DNA of 64,000 nt from Zizania palustris (Eukaryota > Streptophyta > Magnoliopsida > Poales > Poaceae): NCBI GenBank assembly GCA_019279435.1, contig JAAALK010000284.1, positions 18,791,294 to 18,855,293 on the forward strand, read 5' to 3'. A model generated the notes under the pieces. The model was given only the letters and a program-made list of their open reading frames with translations, did no database searches and was not told the DNA's origin. Below, in pieces: positions 46,441 through 58,007 of the stretch (position 1 is its first letter; each line of letters begins with the position of its first letter). A program made the translations under genes and the position numbers.

Positions 46441-47005
46441 GGTTGCTGGAGCTCCCTACTCCACTCGCCGCCTCCAAGTGAAGAGGAGGTTGCTGGTGCT
46501 TGAAGCGGCTTCAGCTGGATGGAGATTTGATTTGAGTTCGGACTGTCAACGGGAGACAATTAACGATTATTAAATGTAGTGCCACTCTGCCAACCTTTTT
46601 GGTGTACTTTTGTTCTTTAGCCCTTGTTCTATTGGAATTTTCTGGTAAGGTTGTAGAGTGTGGGCACCGTGGAGAACTAAGCGTCAATTAGAGAGATTTG
46701 AAGGGGTATGCATGTAATTGATTTCTGAAATTGTAAGCCAAGAGAAGTGAGCTGGAGAGCCTATAAATTATTCCAAACTCCTATCTTGAGTAAATAACTG
46801 TGCTCCCTGCACTGCACGGAAAGTTTGCCATTTTTTGTTGCTGCTTTCGTGAGAATCGGACCTAATAGGTTAATACTATAATGTTTGCAGCGCTTCTCCT
46901 TTTTCTAAAAATAAGATTCAAAGCCTCCTTCTAAAACACAGAAATTCCGTACAAATATCATATACTATTTATTATTATTGATATAATAGTTACGATTAAT
47001 AAATG
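46441..47005. other. GDSL gene upstream region
   Basis: Promoter side of the minus-strand GDSL gene, cut off by the Tat-2 insertion at 47006, which leaves about 565 bp. A TATA-like ctataaatta at 46761-46770 is on the plus strand, so it is unlikely to serve the GDSL gene and may belong to an old LTR remnant. AAATG (47001-47005) is the Tat-2 target copy. Confidence 0.5.
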
Positions 47006-47498
47006 TGTTGGGGGAAAATATCTCATCTTCGGGGTTATTGCCGAAGCCATATAAAGGCAGTCATCAGGTTCGAAGGTTCTCAGATGATCATCTTCGAAGA
47101 CACCCGGAACCCCGTTCGAAGCACAAGATAGGCATTGGTTCGAAGTATGTCTTCGAACTAAAGCCCTTCAAGATCTTTTCTGCCAGCTAAGATGGAAGAC
47201 TTATCTTCTTTTTATTAGATTAGTCTTTTACCATTTTAGCCCTATTAAGGAAACCGAATAGTTTCCTTAATGTCGGTTGTAATAGAGGGGTAAATAGGTC
47301 TTTTCCTTAATGTTTGGGCCTATAAATACCCTCCATTTCACCCTGTAATGGGGACCGAATACAAGTTATTCAATACACATTTTCGAACTATTCTAAGTTA
47401 TTATCCTTTCGGAGGCTTAGAACAGTTTGCTTCACAAACACTTCGTTTGTTAGTTTCTTTTCTACAGAAACCTGTTAGCGTAATCTTTTACGCCAACA
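47006..47498 (+). repeat. Tat-2 5' LTR (493 bp)
   Basis: TGTTGGGGG...CGCCAACA. TATA box TATAAATA at 47321-47328. Rich in TTCGAAG words. Confidence 0.96.
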
Positions 47499-47500
47499 AG

Positions 47501-47519
47501 TTGGCGCCGTCCGTGGGGA
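47501..47519 (+). other. Tat-2 primer binding site
   Basis: TTGGCGCCGTCCGTGGGGA two bases after the LTR. This form is seen in many Tat-type Gypsy elements and is probably complementary to a tRNA other than Met (Asp or Arg class); I cannot decide which by eye. Confidence 0.75.
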
Positions 47520-47561
47520 ACCTAGTCCGAAAAACTTCGTTCTCTACCAATTTCTTACATC

Positions 47562-48675
47562 ATGCCTCCTAAGCGGAGCGCACCTCGCAATCCCACTCGG
47601 AGGTCCTCTCGGATCTCCGGAGAGATACCCTTCGACACAGTTGAAGTCGGATGGTCTTCGACTTTCCCTCCACAAACTCCGGAAGGGGCTTCTATCCCTC
47701 GAGGATACGAAGCCTCTCCGCCAACCCCTTCCATACTCCGACAGCCCGGAGTCACTTCTCCACCCTCCATTCCGATTCGAACTGATCCTACCAGTTCTCA
47801 AGACCCGGAAGGTCCTTCCGGAGGAGATGAAGATAGCCTTGGAGATGTGGCCACTCAAATAGCCAACCTTCAAGCTGAGGTAGCAAGATGGCGACAAGAA
47901 GCTGCGGACAGGCTTCGCTCTCAAGCCATCCCAACTATCCCAGAAGTGCCCGAAGACGACGATCTTGATTATCCCGAAGCCCCGGAGAACGCCTCTTACG
48001 ACAATGAATCTCCGTTGCATCCTGAGCTGCAGAAGGTTCGCTTTGATCCAAAGTTTAAAACTTCGAAGCTCTGCAAGTATGCCGGAGATGAAGATCCCGG
48101 AGAGTTCGCGCGTTCTTATGCCCTAGCGATTGAGGCTAGCGGCGGAGTCAGAGACACTATGGCGAAGTGCTTCCCGTTAGCCCTTCAAGGAGTGGCGTTG
48201 AGATGGTTCTGGTCTTTAAAACCAGGATCAATCAATTCGTGGTCGCAGTTGAAGAGGAAATTTATAAGTAACTTTCAGGGCACCTTCGTGCCTCCTATGT
48301 CAACAGGAAGCCTTTTCCAAGTGAAACAGCTTCCCGGAGAAACATTGAGGCAGTACTTTAAGCGCTTCGCTCATACGAAGTCGCAAATTCGAGGGCTGTC
48401 CACATCCTCAGTGGTTGATGCGGCTCGGGAAGGCGTCAGTCATCAAGGCCTTTTGGAATAAACTGCATCGGAAGAGCATCTCCTCAGTGTCACAATTGAT
48501 GTCATATTTCGAGGAGTATGCGAGGTCAGAAGAGGGTTGGCTTCGGAGGACTGCTGCTACTTCGACAGTATTGCAAGAAGTTAAAGCAGAAGTGAAGACT
48601 TCGGCACAGCCGCAGGAACCAGTCTTCGAAGTGCAACATGATCGGAGAAGAGGGCAAAAGCCACCCTCGCTCTGA
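47562..48675 (+). pseudogene. Tat-2 gag
   Basis: Capsid-type protein starting MPPKRSAPRNPTRRSS. An N-terminal Pro/Ser-rich acidic part precedes the Gypsy gag core: FRARSYALAIE-like (seen as FARSYALAIEASGG), ALRWFWSLKPGSINSWSQLK, FISNFQGTF and LPGETLRQYFKRF. The frame breaks near 48425-48440, where homology passes to the frame of 48415-48675 (FWNKLHRKSISSVSQLMSYF). One frameshift makes the copy defective unless it is a programmed shift, which I doubt because it lies inside the gag domain. Downstream, a short CxxC-type remnant near 48795 (FCCIHGENRSHATDTC) resembles the gag zinc motif of such elements. Confidence 0.82.
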
Positions 48676-48941
48676 AGTCTTGAATATTGCACCCCCACCG
48701 AAGTTTGCACCAAGAGCTCCACAGTCTACGGGGAACAAGGCCAGCGGCTGGAGGCCGCCAGGGAAAACGGCTGGCAAAGGCCAGACCCTTTTTTGCTGTA
48801 TTCATGGAGAAAATCGAAGCCATGCAACTGACACTTGCAAGGCTATCCTTACCCTAAGGGGAGAGTACTTGGAGATAACTTCGGGTCGAGGCAGTACCGA
48901 CCGAAGTCCAGCAGCAACGCGCCCGGACCCTGGTCCAGGCT

Positions 48942-51600
48942 GTGGCGCGGATAGAAAATTTTGATGCTGCAAGGCACCCTCCGGTGGCCAATGTTATGCC
49001 ACCTCCGAAGCAAGAGGAAGGGCAAGATAGAGGAAAGAGAGTAGTTCTCCCTATCTCCGGAGGAGGTACCCTCGGAAGCATGTCCAAGAGACAGCGAAGA
49101 GAGTACGTTCGGGAAGTAGGTCACATTGGGACTTCGTCATCTGCAGCTGCAATGCCGGAGTGGTCTCATGTTCCGATATCTTTCTCTGCGGAGGATGCAG
49201 CTGGTATTAAGTTCCCGCACGCAGATCCATTGGTTATCACTGCTGATATTGCAGGGACTGAAGTCTGAAGGGTGCTAATTGACGGAGGTAGTTCAGGCGG
49301 ATATCATTTTTGTGCAAGCCTTCGATCAGTTATGCATTTCCAGGAAGCATCTCCTCCCAGCGGCTCGTCCTTGCAAGGCTTCGCAGGACCTCCGCTTGAT
49401 GCACTTGGCCAGATAGGCCTGGAAGTAACCTTCGGAGAAGGTTTATTAGCCCGAACTGAAGAAGTTATCTTTGATGTGGTAGATGCCCCGTATGCTTATA
49501 ATGTCATCTTCGGACGGGGCATGTTGAATCAGTTCGGAGCTGTGGCGCATCACAACTACTTGTGCATGAAGATGCCCACACAAGCAGGAGTCCTAACAAT
49601 CTTCGGAGATCAAGCCATGGCTCGGAGGGCAGAATATGGTCACGGTCCTCCTCTTGATCCGAGGCAAGTAAATAGTGTGCAGGATAATAAAGAAATTTTT
49701 TCAGCCTCCTCCGAAGCTTCGAAGAAGTCTTTTCCGAGACCAAGTCCCGAAGGAGAGATTGCAACGAAGATCATTGTTAAAGATGGTAAAGAATACACTT
49801 TTCAATTTGGTAAAGATTTACCTCCTGAAGTTGCAACCTCCTTGGAAAAGGTAGTGGAAGAAAATTTGGATGTCTTCGCTTGGTCTGACGAAGATATCAC
49901 CGGAGTCGATCGGGATATCATTGAGCACAGTTTACTTGTAAACCCGAAGGCCCGGCCTGTTCGACAAGGACTCCGGAAGATGTCCGCAGAGAGAGCTGCT
50001 CTAGCTAAGGACGAAGTTGAAAAACTGTTGAAGGCTGGGATTATCAGAGAAGTGGCTCACACAGAATGGTTAGCCAACCCAGTCTTCGTCAGGAAGAAGT
50101 CTTCCGGGAAGTGGCGCATGTGCATTGATTTCACATCCCTGAATAAAGCATGCCCACGTGACCCCTACCCCATGCCCCGAATTGATCAACTAGTTGACTC
50201 CACTGCAGGTTCGGAGTTACTAAGCTTCCTTGACGCGTATTCTGGTTATCATCAAATATGGTTGAAGCGCGAAGATGAAATCAAGACAAGCTTTGTAACT
50301 CCTTCGGGAGTCTTCTGCTATGTAAGAATGCCCTTCGGCCTAAGAAATGCCGGGGCTACTTTTTCAAGATTAGTTGCTAAGGCTCTAGGTCATCAACTAG
50401 GTCGCAATGTGGAGGCCTATATGGATGATATTGTAATAAAGAGTGCTTTAAAGCACCAACATAGCCTAGACTTAGCAGAAACATTCAATAGCCTTCGGGC
50501 ATGTGGGATCCGTCTTAACCCCGAAAAATGTATATTCGGAGCTAAGGCTGGAAAGTTGTTAGGGTATTTAGTTTCAAGCAGGGGAATTGAAGCTAGCCCT
50601 ACTCAAATAACTGCGCTGCAGAAGATGGCTCCTCCGGAGAATTTAAAGCAAGTGCAAAAGCTGACTGGACGTCTGGCCGCACTTAGCAGGTTTTTATCAA
50701 GGTCTGCGGAGAGGAGCTTGCCAATATTCAAAGCTTTGAAAGGGTCCGAAGATTTTGCATGGACACCGGAGTGTCAGAAAAGCTTCGAAGATATTAAAGA
50801 TTATCTCAGTAATCTTGCTACACTCACGGTGCCTACTGCGGACGAAACCCTACTCCTGTATCTTGCAGCTACAGGTTCAGCTGTCAGCGCAGTCCTTGTC
50901 AGAGAAGTGGATTTCAATGGGAAGTTGGTCCAAAATCCTGTCTATTTTGTATCCGAAGCATTGTCAGGAGCGAAGACAAGATACTCCGAACTTGAGAAGT
51001 TCGTTTATGCTGTGATAATGGCTTCGAGGAAGCTAATACATTATTTTTTGGCTCATAATGTAATTGTACCAACTTCGTATCCCTTAGGAGATATGCTCCG
51101 AAGCAAAGATTCCACTGGAAGGATTGGAAAGTGGGCAGTCGAGCTAGCACCCTTCGGCATATCTTTCTTGGCAAGGACAGCTATCAAATCCCAAGTCCTA
51201 GCAGACTTCGTAGCAGAGTGGACTCCACCTGCGAATTTGACTCCGGAGAAATCAAGTGACGGAGTTTGGACTGTTTACTCCGATGGAGCTTTCCAAGCAT
51301 CCGGAGCAGGCATTGGGGCAGTATTGATTTCACCGTCAGGGCAAAGAGCAATGTACTCCGCAAGACTCAACTTTAAGTCTACCAATAATATAGTGGAGTA
51401 CGAAGGAATTTTATTGGGACTCCGGAAAGCACGTGCTCTAGGGGCTACAAGAATAATTATAAAACAGATTCTCAGATAGTAGCAGGGCACGTAGACAAAA
51501 GTTTTCAAGTCCGGCATCCACAGCTTGCAAAGTACTTAGAAGAAATCCGCAAAATCGAAGCACACTTCAAGGGTATTTCCATTCAGGAGTATACCAAGAG
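48942..51600 (+). pseudogene. Tat-2 protease, reverse transcriptase and two RNase H domains
   Basis: Protease is read around VLIDGGSSGG, a DGG active site in place of DSG/DTG, with a TGA at 49266-49268 just before it (probably from CGA). RT is intact: WRMCIDFTSLNKACPRDPYP, FLDAYSGYHQI and YMDDIVIKS. The native RNase H follows (ETLLLYLAATGSAVSAVLVR, SELEKFVYAVIMASRKL). Then a second, archaeal-type RNase H begins WTVYSDGAFQASGAGIGAVL and continues after a 1-base shift near 51465 as TDSQIVAGHVDKSF and RAENVQADILAKAA. Dual RNase H is an established Tat-lineage trait. The long open part is 49272-51479. Few defects, consistent with a recent insertion. Confidence 0.88.
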
Positions 51601-51608
51601 CTGAAAAC

Positions 51609-52955
51609 GTGCAAGCGGACATTTTAGCGAAGGCTGCAGCCGGAGCTGTGGATGTGCCTGAAGAAGCTTTCTATGAGGAGCTCAATATACCTTCGGTGCC
51701 ACCAATTGCCTCTGCGGAGATTCTTTGCATTCCTAGTGCAGATTGGAAAGATTCGATCATAGAACTCTTGCAAGGAGGAACAAATTTGCCCGAAGAGCCC
51801 CAGTTGTCAAGATTAAAGCTCAGAGCAAGAAACTATCAGTTAATCAACGGTATATTATACAAGGCCGGAGTATGTTCCCCTCTACTCCGATGTATATCTC
51901 AAGCCGAAGGCCAAGAAATTCTTCGAGAAATTCACGAAGGCCTTTGTGGAAGCCATTTAGCCCCTAGAGCTCTGGCAGGAAAAACACTTCGCCAGGGGCT
52001 TTATTGGCTCACAATAACAGCTGATGCGGAGAGCTTGGTCCGCACTTGTCAAGGATGCCAGTGGATGGGTCGACGGAGTCATCGCCCACCAACAGCTCTT
52101 CAAGTCATTGCTCCGGTATGGCCCATGGCCAGATGGGGTATGGATCTAATTGGTCCCTTTCCGTTAGCAAAGGGAAATCTAAAGTTCGTAGTGGTAGCTA
52201 TTGAATATTTTTCTAAGTGGGTAGAAGCAGAGCCCTTAACAGCTATCACTTCGAACAATGTACAGAAATTCTTCTGGAAGAACATTATTTGCCGGTTCGG
52301 AGTGCCTAGATATCTCACAGTTGATAATGGAACACAGTTCGACGCAGAACCCTTCAGGAAGTTTTGCGAAGACCTAGGCATTCAACTATGTTTTGCTGCA
52401 GTGAGACATCCTCAGTCGAATGGAGCCGTAGAGCGAGCCAATGGAAATATTTTATCAGGGCTAAATCGAAGGATAGTAGGATTATCAAAGGGACTGTGGA
52501 CCGAAGAGCTTCCGAAGATTCTGTGGTCCATTCGGACTACGCAAACAAGGTCCACAGGTTTTACTCCGTTCAGACTACTATTCGGAGATGAAGCTATGAC
52601 TCCAACGGAGCTCAAAGGGGGATCATTTCGCAGCACCGAACCGGACATTGAAGAAGAAAGGCAAGCTTCGTTAGATTTGTCAGAAGAAACAAGACTTCGG
52701 GCTGTAGCTAATTTATCGAAGTATCATCAGCAGACGAAGACTTGGTATGACCCGAAGGTTAAGCTCAGTGAGTTAAGGCCGGGTCATCTTGTTCTACGAA
52801 GCATTATAGCACCAGGGAAGTTAGGCAATAAATGGGAAGGTCCATATCTAATTGTCCGCTCAGGGCGCCCTGGTTCATTTAAATTAGCTAATTTAGAAGG
52901 TGAAGAGTTAGCACATACTTGGCATGCGGAGCACCTAAAGCGATACTTCGCATAA
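51609..52955 (+). CDS. Tat-2 integrase
   Basis: Open 448-codon frame, a continuation of pol after the frameshift, so its first codon is not a real start. Zinc-binding HHCC: IHEGLCGSH then CQGCQWMGRR. Catalytic core DDE: WGMDLIGPF, YLTVDNGTQF, SNGAVERANG. The C-terminal domain has LRPGHLVLRSIIAPGKLGNK and ends AEHLKRYFA, followed by TAA. No damage seen inside. It inserts the element cDNA into the genome. Confidence 0.9.
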   Translation: MQADILAKAAAGAVDVPEEAFYEELNIPSVPPIASAEILCIPSADWKDSIIELLQGGTNLPEEPQLSRLKLRARNYQLINGILYKAGVCSPLLRCISQAEGQEILREIHEGLCGSHLAPRALAGKTLRQGLYWLTITADAESLVRTCQGCQWMGRRSHRPPTALQVIAPVWPMARWGMDLIGPFPLAKGNLKFVVVAIEYFSKWVEAEPLTAITSNNVQKFFWKNIICRFGVPRYLTVDNGTQFDAEPFRKFCEDLGIQLCFAAVRHPQSNGAVERANGNILSGLNRRIVGLSKGLWTEELPKILWSIRTTQTRSTGFTPFRLLFGDEAMTPTELKGGSFRSTEPDIEEERQASLDLSEETRLRAVANLSKYHQQTKTWYDPKVKLSELRPGHLVLRSIIAPGKLGNKWEGPYLIVRSGRPGSFKLANLEGEELAHTWHAEHLKRYFA

Positions 52956-53157
52956 GGGCTCCTTGTAATTCGCTTGTAATCACCTCTAAATTAATAAAGC
53001 ATATGACCCTGATAGTTGCCTTCCCCTCATAGACTTCCAGCTTCCGAGTGGACGCACTGGAACCGCGGGGTCGACCGAGAGGGAAGTGTCATTAAGCTGG
53101 GTTGTATTTTCAGACTTCGAACCCATAAAGTTCGAAGCCTCCGACGTGGTGGCTGAC

Positions 53158-53465
53158 ATAATCCGGAGCCCAGGCCAACGGCTTGTAGGCATCCGTAAAA
53201 GAGCCCAAAACCACATTCTACGGAGTCCAAGCCATTGGCTGGTAGACTTCCGTAAAAAGAGCCGAAGGTGGCCAAAATCTACGGAGTCCAAGCTGCAGCT
53301 TGCAGACTTCCGTAAAAAAGAGCCGAAGGTGGCCAAATTCTACGAAGTCCAAGCCATTGGCTGGTAGACTTCTGCAAAAACAGCCGAAGGTGGCTAAATT
53401 ATACGGAGTCCAAGCCATTGGCTGGTAGACATCCGTAAAAAGAGTCCAAAGAGACCATTGCAAAC
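53158..53465. repeat. Tat-2 tandem array, 61-bp unit, about 5 copies
   Basis: Units start acggagtccaagcc at 53220, 53281, 53342 and 53403, each 61 bp apart, with a diverged first copy near 53159. Placed between integrase and the antisense gene, as in Tat-1. Confidence 0.88.
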
Positions 53466-53704
53466 TCCGAACCATTGGTTCGTCAGAGATCGCAAAGGCA
53501 AGCCAAAGGTGGCTAAAGCAAAACAGCATTTGAGCCATGAGCTTCGAATGTCTGTTAACATAAGTCCAAAGTGACAAATTTCTTAAGACACTAAAGTGTC
53601 CTGGAAGTTATCTCAATTGATTTCTTTCGTAAAACAAAGGTATTAAGTTACCATTCTTCTGACTGTAAAAAGTCGAAGACATTTCATAAGATTTCAAAAG
53701 ATCT

Positions 53705-54347
53705 TTAAATGACAGAGGGGCTCCGAACCCCCAAAAAATTGTACTCCGAAGTTTTTTCTTTGCGCATAACCATCTTTGAATACATTTCGAAGTTGCTTAT
53801 ACCCAAAGAGGGGCTAGTAAATATGGAGACAATTTTAAATCGGCATTCATTATTGAAATAAATGTGTTTACAGATTACACTATGAAAATTGGTATCTATA
53901 CCAAGAAGGAATCGGAGACCTCTTCGGTCCCGAGAGCTAGGGGTGGAACGACTAGTTCCAACATCGGAAGTTCTAAGAACTTTACGTTTAACTCTCTTCC
54001 TCCCCCTCGAAGCTCTAAAATCCTTCTGCTCTTGTTGAAGCTCGGCCCAAGTTCGAAGCCGCTCGGGGCTTCTTTCCCAGCTTCTAAGATCTTCAGATCT
54101 TTTATTTTGGGCTTCACCTTCAGTCTTCAGACCAATTAGTGTCTTCAGAAGACGAGGTGTTTGCGTCAACCTCTTTATCTTCCTCTTTAATATAAGACAA
54201 TACGTCTTTGATTACTTCGGGCGCAATTACGCCGGAGTCATCTCGAGGAATAAGAAATCGAGGACGCTTATAACTCTTTAGAAGTTCGAAGGTGTTCCAC
54301 AATGAGCGAAGTTCGCTGTTAAGCTCTAACACTTCGATATCTTCCAC
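53705..54347 (-). pseudogene. Tat-2 second antisense ORF or terminal exon (aORF2)
   Basis: Acidic segment (PRDDSGVIAPEVIKDVLSYI) then, in another frame, a basic one (RLRTWAELQQEQKDFRASRG, SSRDRRGLRF). Matches Tat-1 at 20225-20655. Whether it is its own gene or the last exon of aORF1 is open; the 54348-54442 gap has AG at its downstream end but the phase does not fit. Function unknown. Confidence 0.45.
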
Positions 54348-54442
54348 TAAGAGGCAAAGCCTAAAAATATGACAAACAAGACTTTCATTGATAAATGTTT
54401 ACAAGCATGAGCTTTACATAATCAAAAAATCCTAAATAATTC

Positions 54443-57400
54443 CTAAACCTGCGGGTTCGGAGGAGGCTGACTGCTCGAAGCTTGGCTCCGAACTTGCTTC
54501 TGGCGTTGGCCTTCATCAATCCAAGCCTTGATCGCAGAACGACCTTCGGCTCTCCATGAAGTTTGAAAGGCTCGCCAGGCGGCAGTCACGCCTTCGGAAG
54601 GATTCAAAAGTCTCTCGTCGTCGAAGGTAATGGAGCCCTCTGCGCTCGGAGTAATTATTCGGCCCAAATCCTCATAGTAACGAAGTAATCCAAGGGCAGA
54701 CACTTGTCCGGAGAGTTCTCCATAACGCATGCCTGCCGTCTTCATTTGCTTCGCTGCTCCTTGGATCCTCTTTAACCGGCGCAGCAGAGTCACATTGTCA
54801 TCCGAAGGAAGTGATCCAATACCAGAACACTTAGCATCTGTTCGATGACCTCCGTAGCCACCTTCTCCGACTTAAGCTTTTCTTCAATTAGCACATCCTT
54901 GCTCGAAGTCGTTTCTGCCAAAACTCCAGAAATCCTAGCGTTTTCCGTAATTAAATCTTTCTTCTGGTTTAGGAGTTGGCTAGCTTCCTCTTGGAGCCTT
55001 ACAAGTTCGGACCCTAGCATTAGCATGCTCCGACCTCACCTTTTCAATTTCGGCCCGAAGCACGATTCTTTCTGCTTCGAGCTCCTTATTCACAGCCTCC
55101 AAGCCCTGTCTGGCCCTGCGCTCCGCTGAAATTACATTGTCCATTTGAAGTACTCTAGCTTCGGAGAAAGATAAGTTGCGTTTCAGAGCTTCATTTTCTT
55201 CCCGAAGCTGAGCAATTTCATTTTCGTTCGATAAGGCTGCAGCGCGGGCCAAGACCGCTTGCTAAGAAGAGAAAAAACTGAAGTAAGAAATTATTCATTT
55301 ATAATTTGCTATTGGTTCGAAGATATACTTCGAACCCAATATAATTTACTAAAGATATCGGTTCGAAGGTGCTCCGTACCTGATAAGCTGCTCGTTCCAA
55401 AGCAACATTAAGCTCCGAATTCTTCGCCTTGCTTAATTTTGCTACTAGCTCTATCTCCCCGACTTCCCGACTCACTCGACCTAAAGGTTTGAGCAAAGTC
55501 CGAAGCCCTCTTCTTTGTTCCAAAAAAGGAGTTAAAAGAGGGAGCAGAGCCGAAGCCTTTTGATCTTCCCTGCTTGGCGAAGCTCCGGAGTGTTCTCCTG
55601 AGGTCCTTGGAACTTCTGAAGATGGCCCCCCCTCAGTTGATTCACTTTCATCTGTTGACTCAGACGAAGTCGATCCTTGAGGAGGAGAGGCTCTATGTGC
55701 CTTTTACCCCTTCCAGGCCCCTGTTGAGTAACCTCCGAGTGTGGCTCCGAAGTTGTCGAAGGCCTTTGAATTGTATCTTCGTGATGTACTTCTACAGCGG
55801 GAGGCTCTGTAAAAACAAAAATATTATACATTGTATAATTTCGCAGAAAATGATAAGAATTATGCGAAATTTACCTTCGACATTCTCCGGGAGATCGAGC
55901 ACCGGACTGCTCGGAGGATCAAAGGTGAAGTCATCATCTGAATCCACAGTTAAATTTTCTGCTGTCGGAGTATCTCCGTGAGCAGTCCTTCTTTCCTCCA
56001 TAACTGAAGTTGTAGGAACTTCAACTTCATCTTCGCCCATAGGGGCTTCGATTTGCTCTTCTTGAGTATCCGGAGCTCTCACTTCTTTAATGTTAGCTTG
56101 AGGCTCCGGTATACCTGCAGTATCTTCAATGTGAATATTTCGTTGAGCTGCATCTTCATCAATCAATCTCACTAATAATATACCTTCATCTTCTTTAGAA
56201 CCAGAGATTGAGGTTCTTGAGCTCGAAGGCGCAGGATTCGAAGGTGCGAGATTTTTTGGCTTCCGAGCCACCTTCTTCACCGGAGTCCTTGCGGAGCTAG
56301 AAGCTCCGGCTTCAGCCATTCTTTTCTTGGGTCCTTTCTCCAGAGGCACCCAGTCCATCAGAGGGGGCGGAGTTAACTCCAACATTCCCCATACTCTGTT
56401 AAACCTTTCCCAACTCCCGACCAATTTAATTCGCCATTCTTTTTCAGTCGGAGTTGGGGCACCCAAAATCTTCTCCGAAGCCCTTACAATTTGTTCTGAA
56501 GTAATAGGGGCTGAAGAAGCTAAAAATAATTCAAGTTAGTCTTTCTTCGAAGTAAATATGTACAATGCATGCTGGTTTCGAAGTTACCTGCAGGGCTCGA
56601 AGTAAAATTGATCTTGCGAACACCGCCTTCCGAGTCATCCTCGAAGATGATAGGCCAGTTGGCCATCAGCGGAGGAATTTGCAGTCCGAGGAATTCTTCG
56701 GCTAAGTCCCGCATGCTTAACCTTCGGCTAATTTTCTGAAGCAGGTTAAGGCGAGCTTCGAGCTGGCCTTCGTCAGGCTGCACTAAGGCTTCCTTCCGGA
56801 ATTGAATTTCTTTGAGGGGCCCAGCCAGAGGACTGCTCGCTCCAACTTCGGCATAGAACCACCTCAGGACCCAATCAGTATACCATCTAGCATTGATGGC
56901 CTTGGCAGGAAACTGAAGAGCATATTCGTCCCGAAGCCTAAAGTTGATAGAGCCGAAGGATACTACCACTTTTTCACCCCCGGAGCCTACGAAGGTCTTC
57001 GGCTGGCAAGTTGCTCTATGAAGTGCAGCGAAGATTTCTGCCCTCCCTTCACAACCTTCGGCTCTCAGCGCCCATTCAAAGATAGCTAACCTAGCTACTG
57101 CATTCGGAGATAATTGGGGGAGGGTTACATGAAACAGATCCAATACCTCCGCCAAGAAGTCTACAGCAGGAAGGCCCAAGCCAGCTTCGAAGAAAGCTTC
57201 GAATACTACTACTTCTCCGGGTCTTGGTGATGGAATCGATTCTTTTCCCGGCTTCCGAATCATAACTCCATTACTAATTTTTCCCCCTGCTGTGATTGCC
57301 AAAGACTCTCTCTTGCAGGTAGAAGGCCCCAACTCAAAAGACTGATCCAAATACTTGGTCGATGGCGGGCACAGACCTTGGTCATCGGCGATTTGGGGAT

Positions 57401-57533
57401 TTCTCCCCCCTGCCGCCATGGATGTCGCCGCCTGCATCGGAGGTGCCGCCGCCAACGCTGCCGCCGCTGCTGCTGCGGCCGCCTGTTGCCGAGCCAAGGC
57501 CGAAGGAGGCGCAGATCCCTTGGTCTTCACCAT
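54443..57533 (-). CDS. Tat-2 antisense gene (aORF1), spliced
   Basis: Minus-strand gene inside a plus-strand retrotransposon. I take ATG 57533 as start (MVKTKGSAPP), followed by an Ala run. Exon 1 is 56588-57533, exon 2 is 55875-56519 and exon 3 starts at 55806. Both introns are 68 nt, GT-AG and in phase. Exon 1 encodes the conserved domain (VVFEAFFEAGLGLPAVDFLA, LPQLSPNAVARLAIFEWALR, CEGRAEIFAALHRATCQPK, WVLRWFYAEVG, RRLSMRDLAEEF). Exon 2 opens ITSEQIVRASEKILGAP and LVGSWERFNRVW, then turns acidic. Exon 3 and later parts form coiled coil (NENEIAQLREENEALKRNL), then YGELSGQVSALGLLRYYE and the stop at 54443. Exon 3 seems to hold one frameshift near 55700. It resembles the Pfam Transposase_28 family; function unknown. 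Confidence 0.72.
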
Positions 57534-57671
57534 CACGATCGCTGGATTGCTCTGAGGAAATGGAGGCTAGGGCTCAAGAACTCAAAGGCTAGGGCTCAAG
57601 AACTCAAAGGACTCAAAAGTTTTTGATTGCTAGAATGCGGTGAAAAGGTAACCGGGTAACTTCTAGGCCCT

Positions 57672-57681
57672 TTATTTATAG
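57672..57681 (-). promoter_or_regulatory. TATA box of the Tat-2 antisense gene
   Basis: Reverse complement reads CTATAAATAA, about 140 bases before the antisense ATG at 57533. It is outside the LTR (which starts at 58008) and sits in the same place as the TATA box of Tat-1. Confidence 0.6.
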
Positions 57682-58007
57682 CCTAGACTTCACTTTCTTA
57701 CCGTTAATCCGTGTCGTTTCGCATTCCTGCCGTTACTTCTTTTACGAAATTAACGCCTGCTACAGTTTCCGTTGGAAACAGAAACTAACGGCTATTTCTT
57801 CTAAGTCTAAAAAGACTTTCGAACTTCCTAAGTCAGTTCTAAGATAGTTCGAAAAGTAATTACCTTAAGATTGATTCGGAGTTCATATCTTCATGCATTT
57901 CGGAGATAAAATAAAAACCAATAACCCCTATGATTGGTTATCTTTTCCTTTCGTATACTGCTTTCCTAACGTTACAGGTCAACGGAGAAGCGTATTCGAG
58001 GGGCTAC

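Noticed and set aside
46761..46770. TATA box for the GDSL gene
   Set aside because: It is on the wrong strand for a minus-strand gene.
47501..47519. A real tRNA gene at the Gypsy primer binding site
   Set aside because: Only the 19-base complement to a tRNA 3' end is present, with no cloverleaf around it.
48415..48461. Programmed ribosomal frameshift in Tat-2 gag
   Set aside because: The shift falls inside the gag domain, not at the gag-pol border, and no slippery site with downstream structure was evident.
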